In this document: positions 43,570-54,006 of the stretch, piece after piece
How positions within the stretch are numbered: position 1 is the first letter of the stretch
How the letters are laid out: every line of letters starts with the position of its first letter
Assembly: GCA_011317545.1 (NCBI GenBank)
Contig: WUJK01000005.1
Coordinates: forward strand, 434,001-498,000
Reading direction: 5' to 3'
Length of the DNA: 64,000 nucleotides
From: Coniella vitis
Lineage: Eukaryota; Ascomycota; Sordariomycetes; Diaporthales; Schizoparmaceae
The notes under the pieces: generated by a model
Told to the model about the DNA's origin: nothing
The model's database searches: none
What the model saw: only the letters and a program-made list of their open reading frames with translations
Program-made: the position numbers and the translations under genes

Positions 43570-44847
43570 ATGCGCTCTCTTCTCGCCTTCGCCTCCCTCC
43601 TCACCTCGGTGCTGGCCACCAGCCGCACGTCGGCGCCCTCGGGCTGCATCACGGTCGGCAGCAGCGGCACCTACAGCACCATCCAGAAGGCCGTCGACTC
43701 GCTCTCGACGACCTCGACCACGGCGCAGTGCGTCTTCATCGAGGCCGGGTCCTACAACGAGCAGGTCACCGTCTCGTCCCGCAAGGCGCAGCTGACCTTT
43801 TACGGCTACACCAAGGACACGGCCTCGTACTCTGACAACCAGGTCACCATCACCAACGACCTCGCCGTCGCCGATGGTCTCAGTGATGAGGAGTCGGGCA
43901 CGCTGATTGTCCTGGCCGCCAACTTCAAGATGTACAACATCAACGTCGCCAACACGTAAGTTGCTCAGCCAAATAACAACAACAAAAAGAAAAAAAAACA
44001 CCCACACGCCCAAAAGAAAGAAAGAAAGAATGGTCCATCCATGACTGACGCTGTACTTTTTCTTTTCTTCTTCCAGTTACGGCGAGGGAAGCCAGGCCAT
44101 TGCCCTCTCGGCATACGCAGACTCTGGCTACTATGCTTGCCAGTTCCTCGGCTACCAGGACACAGTGCTCGCCGAGGAGGGCACCCAGATCTATGCCCAG
44201 TCTTACATCGAGGGTGCCACCGACTTTGTCTTTGGCCAGTACTCGCCCGCCTGGTTCCAGTCTTGCGACATTGGTGTCCTCGACGCCAAGGTTGGCTACG
44301 TCACTGGTCAGTTTTCCCTTTTTATTTCGGGGGGGAGAGGGCCTTGAAGGATATAAAAGTAAAACAATCACTGACCCAATTTCTTGTCCAGCCGACGGCC
44401 GCACCTCCTCTACCGGCACATCTTACTACGTCTTTGTAAGTCACTCTTTAGTGTCCCTCACCATGACCTGCCGGAGAGAATACATCCAGACAAAGACTAA
44501 CATTGTCTCCCGCAACACCACAGAACGACTGCAGCATCGCCGCCGCCAGCGGCAACACCGTCACCAGCGGCGCCTACTACCTCGGCCGCCCCTGGTCCGA
44601 GTACGCGCGCGTCGTCTTCCAAAACACGGCCATGACGGACGTCATCAACAGCGCCGGCTGGTCCGAGTGGTCGACGAGCACGCCCAACACCGGAGGCGTT
44701 ACCTTTGGCGAGTACGACAACTCGGGCGCCGGCTCCGAGGGCACCCGCGCCAGCTTCGCCACCAAGCTGAGCAAGGCCGTTTCCATCGAGACCATCCTCG
44801 GCAGCGACTACACGTCTGCCGCTTACTACGACTCGAGCTACTTTTGA
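43570..44847 (+). CDS. pectin methylesterase, carbohydrate esterase family 8
   Basis: Four exons: 43570-43955, 44077-44306, 44392-44435 and 44524-44847 (introns 121, 85 and 88 bp), 327 residues. The first 16-18 residues are a signal peptide (MRSLLAFASLLTSVLATS), so the enzyme is secreted. It hydrolyses methyl esters of plant pectin, opening it to pectate lyases and polygalacturonases. All CE8 motifs are present in order: GSYNEQV near residue 57, Gln135 (GSQAIAL), Gln156-Asp157 (YQDTV), Asp178 (TDFVFGQ) and Arg242 (LGRPW). The two Asp are the catalytic pair and the Arg binds substrate carboxylate. It is a stand-alone gene with no other pectin enzyme beside it. It implies contact with plant material, living or dead. 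Confidence 0.95.
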
Positions 44848-45420
44848 AAAGCAAGGGCGAGGCTTGGTTCGTGCATGACTGGGAGCATGATTTGAGTGCG
44901 GGCTAGATGATCCGTTGGCTGCAAAACGGGCCATGTCAGTCACAACGGAAGTCACTAAGGATGGATGACGTGTGGAACAATGGACATTACCGCAGGATTC
45001 GAGGTGGTGACGCCTCAATTGTATATAGTTAACTGGCCACAGTACATTTAAAGCACATATGCGTATACCCTCATAATGCCAGCTGCAAATTCCGGTCCTT
45101 GATAGTGTCTTACCAGTAGACGGCAAAACAGAGCAGGACAGTGAGTGGAAGAGCCGAGAGTATCATTGATTATTGATCCAGACCAGGACAACCACAAGAT
45201 GCAGATGCCGCCACAATAGCCAGTTTTCGGTATCACCAACCGTCAGGTCGATGGTGTTTCGCCAGAGCCACTGCTCGTTAGCTCACCATGGCTGGCACCG
45301 CCTAATGCAAGCATTGCCCGAGGAGGTGTGCATGTTTTCCGAGACCGATCAAACAGCCGTATCGAGAATGTTTTTAATCTTCGAAATGCGAATTGGAAGA
45401 CTCAAGACATTATTCGGCTC
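44848..45420. other. convergent 3' flanks, no gene
   Basis: 573 bp between the pectin methylesterase (+) and the 221-residue mitochondrial protein (-). Presumably both 3' UTRs and terminators. No frame of note. Confidence 0.55.
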
Positions 45421-46569
45421 TCATGATATCGTATCCTTCTTCTCTTCAGCCTGCAATCTCTCGACCAACTTCCTCGTCAAGAACGGGCTCAGGCCCAGTC
45501 TAGCATGTTCAAATCAGCTACGAGCCAAACGAAAAAAAAAAAAAACCCCACCAAAAAAAAAAAAACCAGATGAGCAAGGGTTGGAAACTACTCACATTCC
45601 ATCATTGGTGATAATTCTGTACGTTCCACTCTCTTGGAAATTCCCTTCAATCTGCCCGTGGCGATCCACTTGGACACTGCCAAAAATGTCTTCTGGCCTG
45701 ATGTTGTAAGTTAGTGTGGACTGTACGTGCGCGTCTTTCGCATGCGCTCTTTGGTGGAGTTCATGTCAATGCTCTTACCATGCTATTCTTCCAAAGTCAG
45801 GAATGTTTCTTCTCTGTGGTTCAAGAAGCTGTTAGCGAGAACCTCCATTGAGGCATCTCCCCGGCGGTATCCATCCAAGCACAATAAGCTGCGAACTCTC
45901 CCAACTGGGAAGAAACACGAAAGAAGACTCACATCACTCAGATGCACCCATCCTCCAGCACCACCACCACCCGCACCCCCTTGATCACTTGCCCCTCCCG
46001 CCCCGCCCGAAAACCGATTCTTCTTGCCACCGCGTCCTCCACCGAGCCCAAACCCCCCGGGGCTCGCAAAAGCTTGCGCCGCAGCTTTCAACTCATCGTC
46101 CTGGGGTGCATGTTCGGCGAGCACCTCGTTCAGGATGCGCATGAAGCGACTGTTGCCGGTGAAGGAACGCGGAGTAGGTGGAATCTCGGTGGTGGTGCCA
46201 ATGGCGAGGTCTGGGTTGGGCGGATCGCTGGAGAGATATGTGAGCGTGTAGGATGTTGATGGAGAGAGAGGATTGGGAAAGACTTTCTGGTACAACTGTT
46301 ATTCAAGAGTTCTTTTTTTCTTCTTTTTGTGAGGGGGGGTGTTTTAGAAAAAAGCGAGTAAGAAGATGCGTGAATTGCTCCTTTGCCCCTCCACCGTCAA
46401 GTTGGAGATAGAATTGACAGGCTCACATGCTGTCAACAACTCAGGTTCACATCTGAGGATACGACGTTCAGAGGAAACTTACAATATCAGGGTTCGAGGA
46501 TAGAGTGCTAACCGCCCTTCGTAAAGGCCCCTGCAGCCTGCTCGCCACTCGAAACCGTGAAACCAACAT
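45421..46569 (-). CDS. predicted mitochondrial protein of unknown function
   Basis: Five exons: 46569-46483, 46295-45933, 45813-45779, 45697-45596 and 45499-45421 (introns 187, 119, 81 and 96 bp; all GT-AG, phases agree), 221 residues. Exon 1 encodes a classical mitochondrial presequence: MLVSRFRVASRLQGPLRRAV has five Arg, no acids and amphipathic character. Exon 2 carries a conserved-looking block (FPNPLSPSTSYTLTYLSSDP, then FTGNSRFMRILNEVLAEHAP) and a Gly-rich linker at about 115-143. The C-terminal block RRNIPDFGRIAWPEDIFGSV, SGTYRIITNDG and LGLSPFLTRKLVERL is assembled from three small exons. I recall similar proteins of unknown function in filamentous fungi but cannot name a family. A matrix or inner-membrane location is inferred from the presequence. 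Confidence 0.8.
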
Positions 46570-47052
46570 CTTGGCGTAGCAGATGATTGTATGCAAACAG
46601 CGAGTGCTTTCTTGCTGACGAGCAGATCGCCTGGTGGTGTAGCTCTCTTATGGCATTTGCTGAGATGTAGTGTCGTTGGCTCATGCCGTCATTAAAACGT
46701 GGAAAATGCGGCAGGCACCATCCCTGCTTTTCTCCACTGCCGCGAGCTTCAGAAATCGCCAGTAACAGCAACATAAGCACCACAACCCAAACATTTGCTA
46801 ACCTAGATGCACGCATGGCTCGTCCCAGATGCTCAACGGCACGGAACCGACAAGAGTCCCATAACGCAACCATATACTGATTGTTTCAATGTATAGACAA
46901 CGTGGTGACATTGAGGGTGACATAATACATGAGTCTGCACAAGGCAGTCATTGGCAAATATCATGTTAATTCCTGACTTTTTAAGAGTATCATATCAACC
47001 TAACAAGCCAACCATACCCTAGCAATGATAATAAACAAAAAAAAAGACACAT
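46570..47052. other. short intergenic region, eIF2-beta 3' side
   Basis: 483 bp between the mitochondrial-protein start and the eIF2-beta stop, both on the minus strand. It holds the promoter of the former and the 3' UTR of the latter. No gene seen. Confidence 0.55.
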
Positions 47053-48893
47053 CTATGCCCGCATCTTCTTTCTCTTGCCGATCTGGGCAGAGAAACCAGT
47101 CTTGATGGGAGCAACAGAACGACGAGATCCGCACGAGTTGCAAGTGACGAACGACAGACGGTTTTCTCCCTTGCTCAGCTCCGTGTCGGGTGATCTACAC
47201 GTCTTGCACGACACGTATTCGATAATGTACTTGCGAAGCACAGTCTCGAGCTGCTTGGGCTGGAAACGACCCTTGATGACCAACCGCCTGCTGCCGTCGG
47301 TAGAACCACTGGTGCCCAATTCGGCGAACAGGAAGGCTGTGACGTGCTCGTCGGACCGCTTCATGCGCTTGCAGATCTCGGCAAGGTTGGCAAAAATCGT
47401 CTTCTTGTTGCCTTCACGCACACACTGAGGTGGAGGAATCTTGTAGCTCTTGGAAATGCCAGTGGCGTGTTCGGGGTTCTTCTCGGTCAGGAGGGTGAAG
47501 AAGCGGCTCTGTCAGGCTGTTAGAAGATAATCCTTGGTAGCCCTGGGGTTTTCAAGCGAGAGAACGCACCAGCAACAGGTTGTATGTTATGGGGGTCTTG
47601 TCGTCGTGGTTCCAGATGCCGGTACCAAGCTTCCTGCAGACGCGGTTTATTAGTATGATGCCCCGTATCTAAGCTGCGGCTAGCAGTGTCATCGGTCCTC
47701 GACACCACCCCAATTTGATAGGCTAAAGCGCATCGTATGGCGAAAACAAAGCGGTGGAGCGGTGGACGTACATGTCACCCTCTTGGACGGCCTCGGTCTC
47801 CTCGGCGCCCTCTTCCTTGTCGATGTCAAGGGCGGCAAGCTTGGCGGCGAACTCATCGTCGCCCTCCTTGGCAACCTTCTTCTTCTTCTTTTTCTTCAGA
47901 CCCAAGTCTGGCAAGCGTCGATTCACGTCAGCGATAGTTGATCAACGCGTCGAGCAGCACAGTGGCGACCTACCAAGACCACCGTCGTCGGCAGCGGCGC
48001 CCTCTTCACCTGCACCCTCGCCGTCCTCGTCCTTCTTGACCTTCTTCTTCTTCTTCTTCATGAGACCAAGGTCGAGGCCATCGTCGGCAGCCTCGGGAGG
48101 CGGGGTCTCGGTCTCGGCGGGGACAGCAGCTGAGGCAAGGTTAGTCGAGGCCAGGGTTTCAGAGAGAGCTTCAGTAGACGGACTGTGGGACTACAGCAGG
48201 GCACTCCAGTCAGCAAACAATTCTCGGTAGCGTCCAGCTTGGGAGGATTTGAGGGGAAGGCGCTCAACATACCAGGGCAGTGTCCTTTTCCTCGTTGGGG
48301 GTGGCCATAACTTCGACGCTACCGTCGGCAGCAACGACGAGCTTCTCTTCGTCAAACGCAACGGACTTGCGGTGCTTGGGTTTAACGGGCAGCTCCTGCA
48401 GTGAACGGGGAGCTGTTTAGTATGTTGACCGGACTCGGAAGCGGAGAGCCGAATGGTGTTTGCTCAAAGAGTGGGGGTGGGGGGGGTTGCGAAAAAGGGT
48501 AGGGAGAGGTTGGCGACTGGGAGAGAGCCCGTGTGAAAGGACGGCAGGATGTTAAAACAGGTCGGTTTGTAGTGGTGAGTCAACTGCCTCCACGGCCCTT
48601 TGACACGCAAAAGTGCAGCGATTTTTGGCGGGGCTGATACAGAGGGGAGACAGGGATGGGCTCAGTAACCATAGCCAAAGGCGGTCGGTCGGTCGCCTCC
48701 TCGCTCCTCGTGCTGCGCTTGCAGGGTGCAGGTTGGCCACTGCTGGGCCTTGCTGAGCCACTGGGCCACTGGCTACTGGCGGACTGCGCACTGAGCGCAG
48801 AAAGGAATGGGATATCCAGCAGATTGTTCTTCTTTCGTTCTCTTGCCGTCTGCTCTGCTCTGCGCCAGCGCATGCACTCACCTGAGTCGCCAT
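47053..48893 (-). CDS. SUI3: translation initiation factor eIF2 subunit beta
   Basis: Six exons: 48893-48882, 48395-48273, 48190-47974, 47907-47772, 47633-47570 and 47508-47053 (introns 486, 82, 66, 138 and 61 bp), 335 residues. The first exon encodes only MATQ. Two N-terminal lysine blocks are visible, LMKKKKKKVKK and LKKKKKKVAK, the sites that bind eIF5 and eIF2B-epsilon. The core begins GDMKLGTGIWNHDD and continues through RFFTLLTEKNPEH, KKTIFANLAEICKRM and FAELGTSGS. The C-terminal zinc ribbon is intact: CKTC at one end and CNSC at the other, about 19 residues apart. eIF2 delivers initiator Met-tRNA to the 40S subunit; the beta subunit binds tRNA and partner factors. The acceptor of exon 3 was fixed by frame: the downstream CTCAG choice breaks it. 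Confidence 0.93.
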
Positions 48894-49479
48894 CGCAGTG
48901 TCCTCTTCTCTTTGCGGCACTATCTCCTTGCAAGAGTCAGATCGCGCAACTTCTCGTCCAAAGTAGCTTTTCGCACACTGACAGACGCTGATGGCAATGC
49001 ACACAATGCGGTGTTGCGGCGGGTTTGTGTTCCTGCTTGAGGTGTCGGGAGTGTGAGTAACGGTGCGAGAAGAGTTGCCGCACGAAAGAAAAGGATTCTG
49101 GAGCCGCGTCGAGTCAATCAATCCAGTCAAGTCTGCCAGCCCGGCCTGTCAGTTTATCATATCAGCAGGGATGACGTTTGGGCTTTGCCTAGGTGGTTCT
49201 ATCGTGCTGGCACATAGTACTATAGAGCCTCTGCTAGAGGGGGGCCGGATTATGTCAGCTATGAGCCGCTGAACGACGCGCCCGTTCAGGGGGCCAGATG
49301 CCCCTATGGTTTTACAGCTACCAGGCCTGCTTGACATCCCCCGCTACTATCAACTGTGCCGTGCCGACCTCCGCAGCAGCCCTTCCAACCGCAAAACTTA
49401 CGAACTCAGACTGCAGCAGCGGCCTCTAGTCAAACGCCGGCAATCGACGAAACCCGACTCGACGAGGACAGGCATTCAT
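48894..49479. promoter_or_regulatory. divergent promoter region, eIF2-beta / MIM2-like
   Basis: 586 bp between the two divergent starts. It contains ACATAGTAC at 49212-49220, a relative of the dispersed palindromic word. An in-frame ATG at 49306 could extend the MIM2-like protein upstream by 58 residues, but that stretch has no recognisable features. Confidence 0.5.
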
Positions 49480-50192
49480 ATGTCCCACAGCTTCGAATCA
49501 ACCCAGCAGCAGCAGCAGCAGCAGCACCCGCCGCCGCCGCCGCCGCCGCCCTCTGCCGCGCCAGCCATCGCCGTCTCTCTTGAGCGGCTACGTCACCAAC
49601 TCTCCTCGAACACCACCACCACCACCACCACCGCGTCGCCCCCGCCCGTTTCCCTTTCGGATCCCGAGCTCTACTACAACATGTCTACCTCCGACTCGTA
49701 CATAATATCCGACATGGCCGCCTCCTCGGACCACGATGATGACCTCGACTCTCTCCCCTCTATATCCAGCAGCGTGTTGAGCTCTGATTCCGCCGACTCG
49801 GCCGATGCACAACGCGAATGGGAGGAGAGCCTTGAGCAAATACAGCTGTTGCTGACAATGGTGGTGGTGCCCTTTGCGGGCAAGTATTTTGGAAGAAAAT
49901 TCGCCTACTGGAGTAAGTCTGCTCCGCCTGATACCTTATGTTCACGCATGGTCCCTCCGCCCCCTGGGTGCCTCCGTGAAGGGATGCGTGCCTACTTGCG
50001 TTGAGTGTTGTTTTTTTTGGGGGAAAGACCGTACACTGTAATGATATGCAGAGCACGCTTTGCTAATGATAATTTCCTTCTTTTTCAGGTTGGGCCAGAT
50101 ATATGGAATGGGCGCATAACGTCGAAATACGCTGGACAAACAAGAAAACATTCAAGGCCACAGGAGCCGCAGAAGCCGCAGCAACATTGTGA
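49480..50192 (+). CDS. MIM2: MIM2-like mitochondrial outer-membrane import protein
   Basis: Exons 49480-49912 and 50089-50192 (intron 176 bp, GTAAGT...TTCAG), 178 residues. The ATG at 49480 (MSHSFES) is chosen over an upstream in-frame ATG at 49306. Residues 1-105 are disordered, with runs of seven Gln, eight Pro and seven Thr, then an acidic Ser/Asp stretch. The conserved part is short: WEESLEQIQLLLTMVVVPFA, then GKYFGRKFAYWSWARYMEWA, finishing KTFKATGAAEAAATL. A single transmembrane helix with a GxxxGR motif and this C-terminus fit fungal Mim2, a subunit of the MIM complex that inserts alpha-helical proteins into the mitochondrial outer membrane. The intron falls inside the conserved block, so the splice is well supported. 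The long N-terminal extension compared with yeast Mim2 is expected to be cytosolic. Confidence 0.75.
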
Positions 50193-50666
50193 AGGAAGCA
50201 AGAAAGACGGCAGTCTCTTCGAGTATATACAGCCCAGACGTGGTGTGACCTTGTAATCTGTGAATGACCTCCAGCGAGCGAGGCGAAACATGAGGCCAGA
50301 CTATTCCGTGATCGGTCCATCTGAGAATTGATGGTAGAGAAATAGTTTTCAGCGTCACCCCGGCGGGCTGGGTTGGTTTTTAGTGGTTTATGGGTTTGCG
50401 AGGAGGCTCGTCCCTGGATATACGGTCTGCGAACGCTTGACATGCTCCCGTCGAGGCACTAAAAGCAATAGTACGGTATATCAAGCATCTATTTTTGGAG
50501 GATCTCTTCACAGGTTACATAGAGACAGATACTTACCTGCGCCTCCGAAGAAGAGGAAGAAAAGCCACTAGCATAGATATGCCCATAACATCTGCAAATC
50601 TGGTATCTAGTCGAAGCAGCCTTGTGATGTATCACCTCCAATTCTTTTTTCTTTAGCACAAAATTC

Positions 50667-50697
<31 letters not shown>

Positions 50698-51552
50698 GTT
50701 GGGGAAGTTCCGAATCAGGATGTTGAATCACGGCAATGAGCTCTGCCTGCTACTGCTTTCCTATATACCACTTCCAATAAGGAAAATGGACAAGGCAGAG
50801 ACTAGGCATACGCTCAAGACGTCTTTTTGTTTGGACCCACAAACAAAACTCTTGTTAAAGAAAACGCTATAATATAACGGGTTATACCATGGCATCATGA
50901 TCTCTCAGACTTATTATATATGACTGTTGTCTAGGTTCTCTACAGCATACTGTTGTTGCGTGATGATACCATCATGTCAGGTGTCGAGTACGGTGTCGAG
51001 TATCAGAGAGATTGATCTATCAACTTGCTCTAAGGATAACTGATACCTATTCAAGTAGTTTCATCTGTCGGTTTGTCGCTCAAGTTCGACATACGATTCA
51101 TCACTAATCGTTTGCCCTTCACCTTCACAACTGAATGACTTATAAGTAATCGCAAATAGAATTGACAACAATGCAAACATATGCAAACCCCTTCCCAGAG
51201 AGAGCAGTTGAGAAAGCAAAAGGGTGCAAAGCAATTGTATTTGAATCTATACAACAACGTGACCATGTGCAAAAGCATATAAACATCTACGGGCAACGGC
51301 CCCATCTCTGACTTGATATTATCAATGGCGCACTCCCTTGCCTTCCCCAAACTCCCAAAAGATATGATAATCCATTGTTTCTCCAACCCATCCATGACCG
51401 TGCCTGGTTTCCAATTGTTCCCAATACCCCCACCCACCCTAAGTTTGTGTCGTAGAATCCTCATTTGTTTCTGTAATGTTACAACACAAGGACCCAGCCT
51501 TGTATATTTGTCCTCTGAGCCTGCGTTGGCTGGTGAGTTTGCTTTGTATAAT
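50193..51552. other. non-coding region with GT microsatellite
   Basis: Between the MIM2-like gene (+) and the MARVEL gene (-), which converge. It includes a GT repeat at about 50671-50700. A 170-codon frame on the minus strand at 51051-51563 begins with a non-ATG codon and has no domain, so it is not called. Confidence 0.5.
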
Positions 51553-52029
51553 TCAAACACCAACGTGGACCTGACGCATAGACGGTCCTGTCTTCATGCT
51601 CCCACCGCCTCCACGACGGTAGTTCATTGCAGCCAATGCTAGCGTGCCCAAGAAGGTGCCAAAAAGGAACCACATGAAGGCAGTGCTGGCCTGTAGTTCT
51701 CTACACTTCTTTTCGAGGCCGCCTGTGCCACAGTTAGGCACGCCGAGCAGAGCGGCGAGCACAATGGCGTCGATAAAAGTAAAGAGCAGGACCAAGCCAT
51801 CGGCGGCTAGGAGGAAAATTGGCACCGCAATGCTCTCAATGAAGGACGCGGCCAGACCGTAGAGAACGACGAGCCACGAGAGGACCGTGACAAACATGGA
51901 GAAGTTGACACCGGCGCTTGAGACGTATGCGCCATGGTTATTGGTGGCAATGATGTTGCCGAGCAGAGCAGTCAGGATGATGAGGAAGATGAGCTGCAGG
52001 GCTCGAAGTGCGATGTGTATCAGATTCAT
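51553..52029 (-). CDS. MARVEL-domain four-helix membrane protein (Nce102-like)
   Basis: Single exon, 158 residues, ATG at 52029. Four hydrophobic segments are clear: LQLIFLIILTALLGNII (about 11-27), FSMFVTVLSWLVVLYGLAAS (about 43-62), IAVPIFLLAADGLVLLFTFI (about 67-86), then TAFMWFLFGTFLGTLALAAM (about 117-136). A loop with two Cys and CRELQASTAF precedes the fourth helix, a typical feature of fungal MARVEL proteins. The C-terminal tail is Gly/Arg-rich and cytosolic by prediction. Yeast relatives (Nce102, Fhn1) organise eisosomes and plasma-membrane microdomains or secretory vesicles. The exact orthology is not determined. Confidence 0.85.
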   Translation of the reverse strand: MNLIHIALRALQLIFLIILTALLGNIIATNNHGAYVSSAGVNFSMFVTVLSWLVVLYGLAASFIESIAVPIFLLAADGLVLLFTFIDAIVLAALLGVPNCGTGGLEKKCRELQASTAFMWFLFGTFLGTLALAAMNYRRGGGGSMKTGPSMRQVHVGV

Positions 52030-53656
52030 GATGCCTGATGGTTGTGGATTGTTGTTGGGTCCACCTGTAGAAACCTGGGGTCTTCAACAAGGGAGAGTAA
52101 TTGGTACAGCGAAGCGAAGGCCTTGCGTGTGGGGCACGATGCGGAGCCTCAGTTCCAGAAGGAGGATTTTCGACAAGCAGGGTCTTGAGATTATTCCTTG
52201 TGGGTTAGGTGTATGGCTTGTGTGGGGGGATATACGGTAAAACGTAAAGTGAAGAAGCAGAAACTTGTAGAGAAGAGCGCCGTAAGAAGGGATGAAATAG
52301 TCAGAGCAAGCGGCGCAGGAAAGTCGAGCAGAGAACACCACTATGACGGCTGCTAAGAAGGGCGATGACGTCGCCTGACTCCGGGCAACTCGGCTGGCGT
52401 GGGCGCTTGGGTGAATCCGGTGACTGACTTGGGGGTGATGTCTTTGCCTGCTATCTCATCGATGGGTGTGTGGGCGTTTGTGCGGCCAAGAATGATGAGC
52501 AGACTAGCGAAACTTTTACTATTGAGATCTTGGTGAGTGTGCGGGCAGGGAGAGTAGAAATAAACCTGAGCTCTGGCTGTCTGGCACTTCGGTGTCGCTG
52601 AGGCGGCAGGGTGGGTAAGCGTGAACAAGAGGCGAGTACTATTTACAGGTGTTGCTGCTTGGCGAGAATGAGTGGTATGTCATACCCGCGTCTGGAAGTA
52701 GACTGTACTTTAGATGATGATTGATCTGGCGTGTTGGCTTCGTACCCAGTACTCGACTTCCTGCCGTCCCGTCCTAGTCGCGCCCTTGAGCATCCGTTCC
52801 GCCCCCTGCAGGCCCGGCACGGCACGCCATGCCAGCCTCGCGGTTATCCAGAGGGAAGGAACGTGTTGGGGAACAAAAGGTGGTAAGCACCAGCTCTGCC
52901 GGCCCGCCCTGTTTGGTTCTCTGCTTCTTGTCGCTGTCACAACACGCGCGGCTAACAAAACACGACGGACCGCCACAGCCAGTCCTGGGCCCTTGTGCCG
53001 CACGCCTTGATGCAGGCCTCGCGTCTCCTTTTGCTTGTCTTTGCTTTTGGCGTCTGCGAGGCCATGCGGCTGCTGTCTAGGCGTACGCCGAGCCGCCGCT
53101 TCTGCCTGTGCATTCATCCGTAAAAGCCCAATCAAGACAACTGCACAGGCGGCCAAGACAATCAGCCGTCTGGGTGCGAAACTCGAGACGTTCCAAGCTT
53201 CTTGATTCTCTACAGCGACATCTTGTGCTGCTTTTCGAGAGTTCCTCGCGGTGCTGTCTCGCTGATGTTGCCTCTTGTCCTTGGCCGTCTTCCACTAATA
53301 TCTTGATCCGTCCACAGTTCGGAAGGCCCAGTACCAATTCAGCTGCATAACCTGCACCGCCTACTCGACTGGGCAAAAAAACACGTCCATCTGCGCCAAG
53401 GAAGCGTCCACGCTGGACGACATCTCCCCTTTCTTACCTCCATATCGCACCTTTGTCAGCGGGTGCAGCACTCCAAGCCAGCTCCATCAAGAGACACCTT
53501 CCCAAATCGGAGCAGCTGCGCAGCCACTCTTGCACCACCGTCGCCAGGACCGTCAACAGCCCCGAGCGCCGACTGGCCCAAAATCTCCACCGCTTGGCGA
53601 GTAAGGCACAGTCTGACAATGCCAATATTAATGCAAATTCCGGCCACTCATACAAC
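52030..53656. other. 1.6-kb non-coding region
   Basis: Upstream of the MARVEL gene and of the tRNA. GC-rich frames between 52.7 and 53.7 kb overlap on both strands and show no domains or consistent splice sites. Confidence 0.45.
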
Positions 53657-53728
53657 GCCCGCTTGGCTCAGTGGTAGAGCGTATCACTAGTAATGATAAG
53701 GTCATCAGTTCGATTCTGATAGTGGGCA
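53657..53728 (+). tRNA. tRNA-Thr, anticodon AGT
   Basis: A 72-base cloverleaf without intron. The acceptor stem pairs GCCCGCT with AGTGGGC (one G-T pair), the D-stem pairs GCTC with GAGC around AGTGGTA, and the anticodon stem pairs TATCA with TGATA around the loop CTAGTAA, placing AGT at positions 34-36. The T-arm pairs ATCAG with CTGAT around TTCGATT. The discriminator base is A, and the CCA end is not encoded, as expected for a eukaryotic nuclear tRNA. Box A (TGGCTCAGTGG) and box B (GTTCGATTC) look intact. Confidence 0.97.
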
Positions 53729-54006
53729 TCACTCAGCGATGACCTCGACATTTGAATTCAATTCAAGGATTTGGATGATGGAGTCAGCCATGTTTTTGCA
53801 CATTCTGCATCATTGCGTTTTCCAAGTAAATTGAATTGTCTTTGCTTTTTGCGCACTTTCATAGTGCTGGATTTGTGTTTTATTCAAAGAACTGAGCACT
53901 AAACGTGTGAATATACTATGTACAGCCCAAGAGGATCACTCGACGCTAACCCCCAGCCCACCAGACAAACAAGGCCTCGCGCAAACAAACGCCTAGACAA
54001 GCTTCT

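Noticed and set aside
51051..51563. 170-codon minus-strand frame beside the MARVEL gene
   Set aside because: Begins with GTG, not ATG, and lies in the presumed 3' UTR of the MARVEL gene. The sequence resembles no family.
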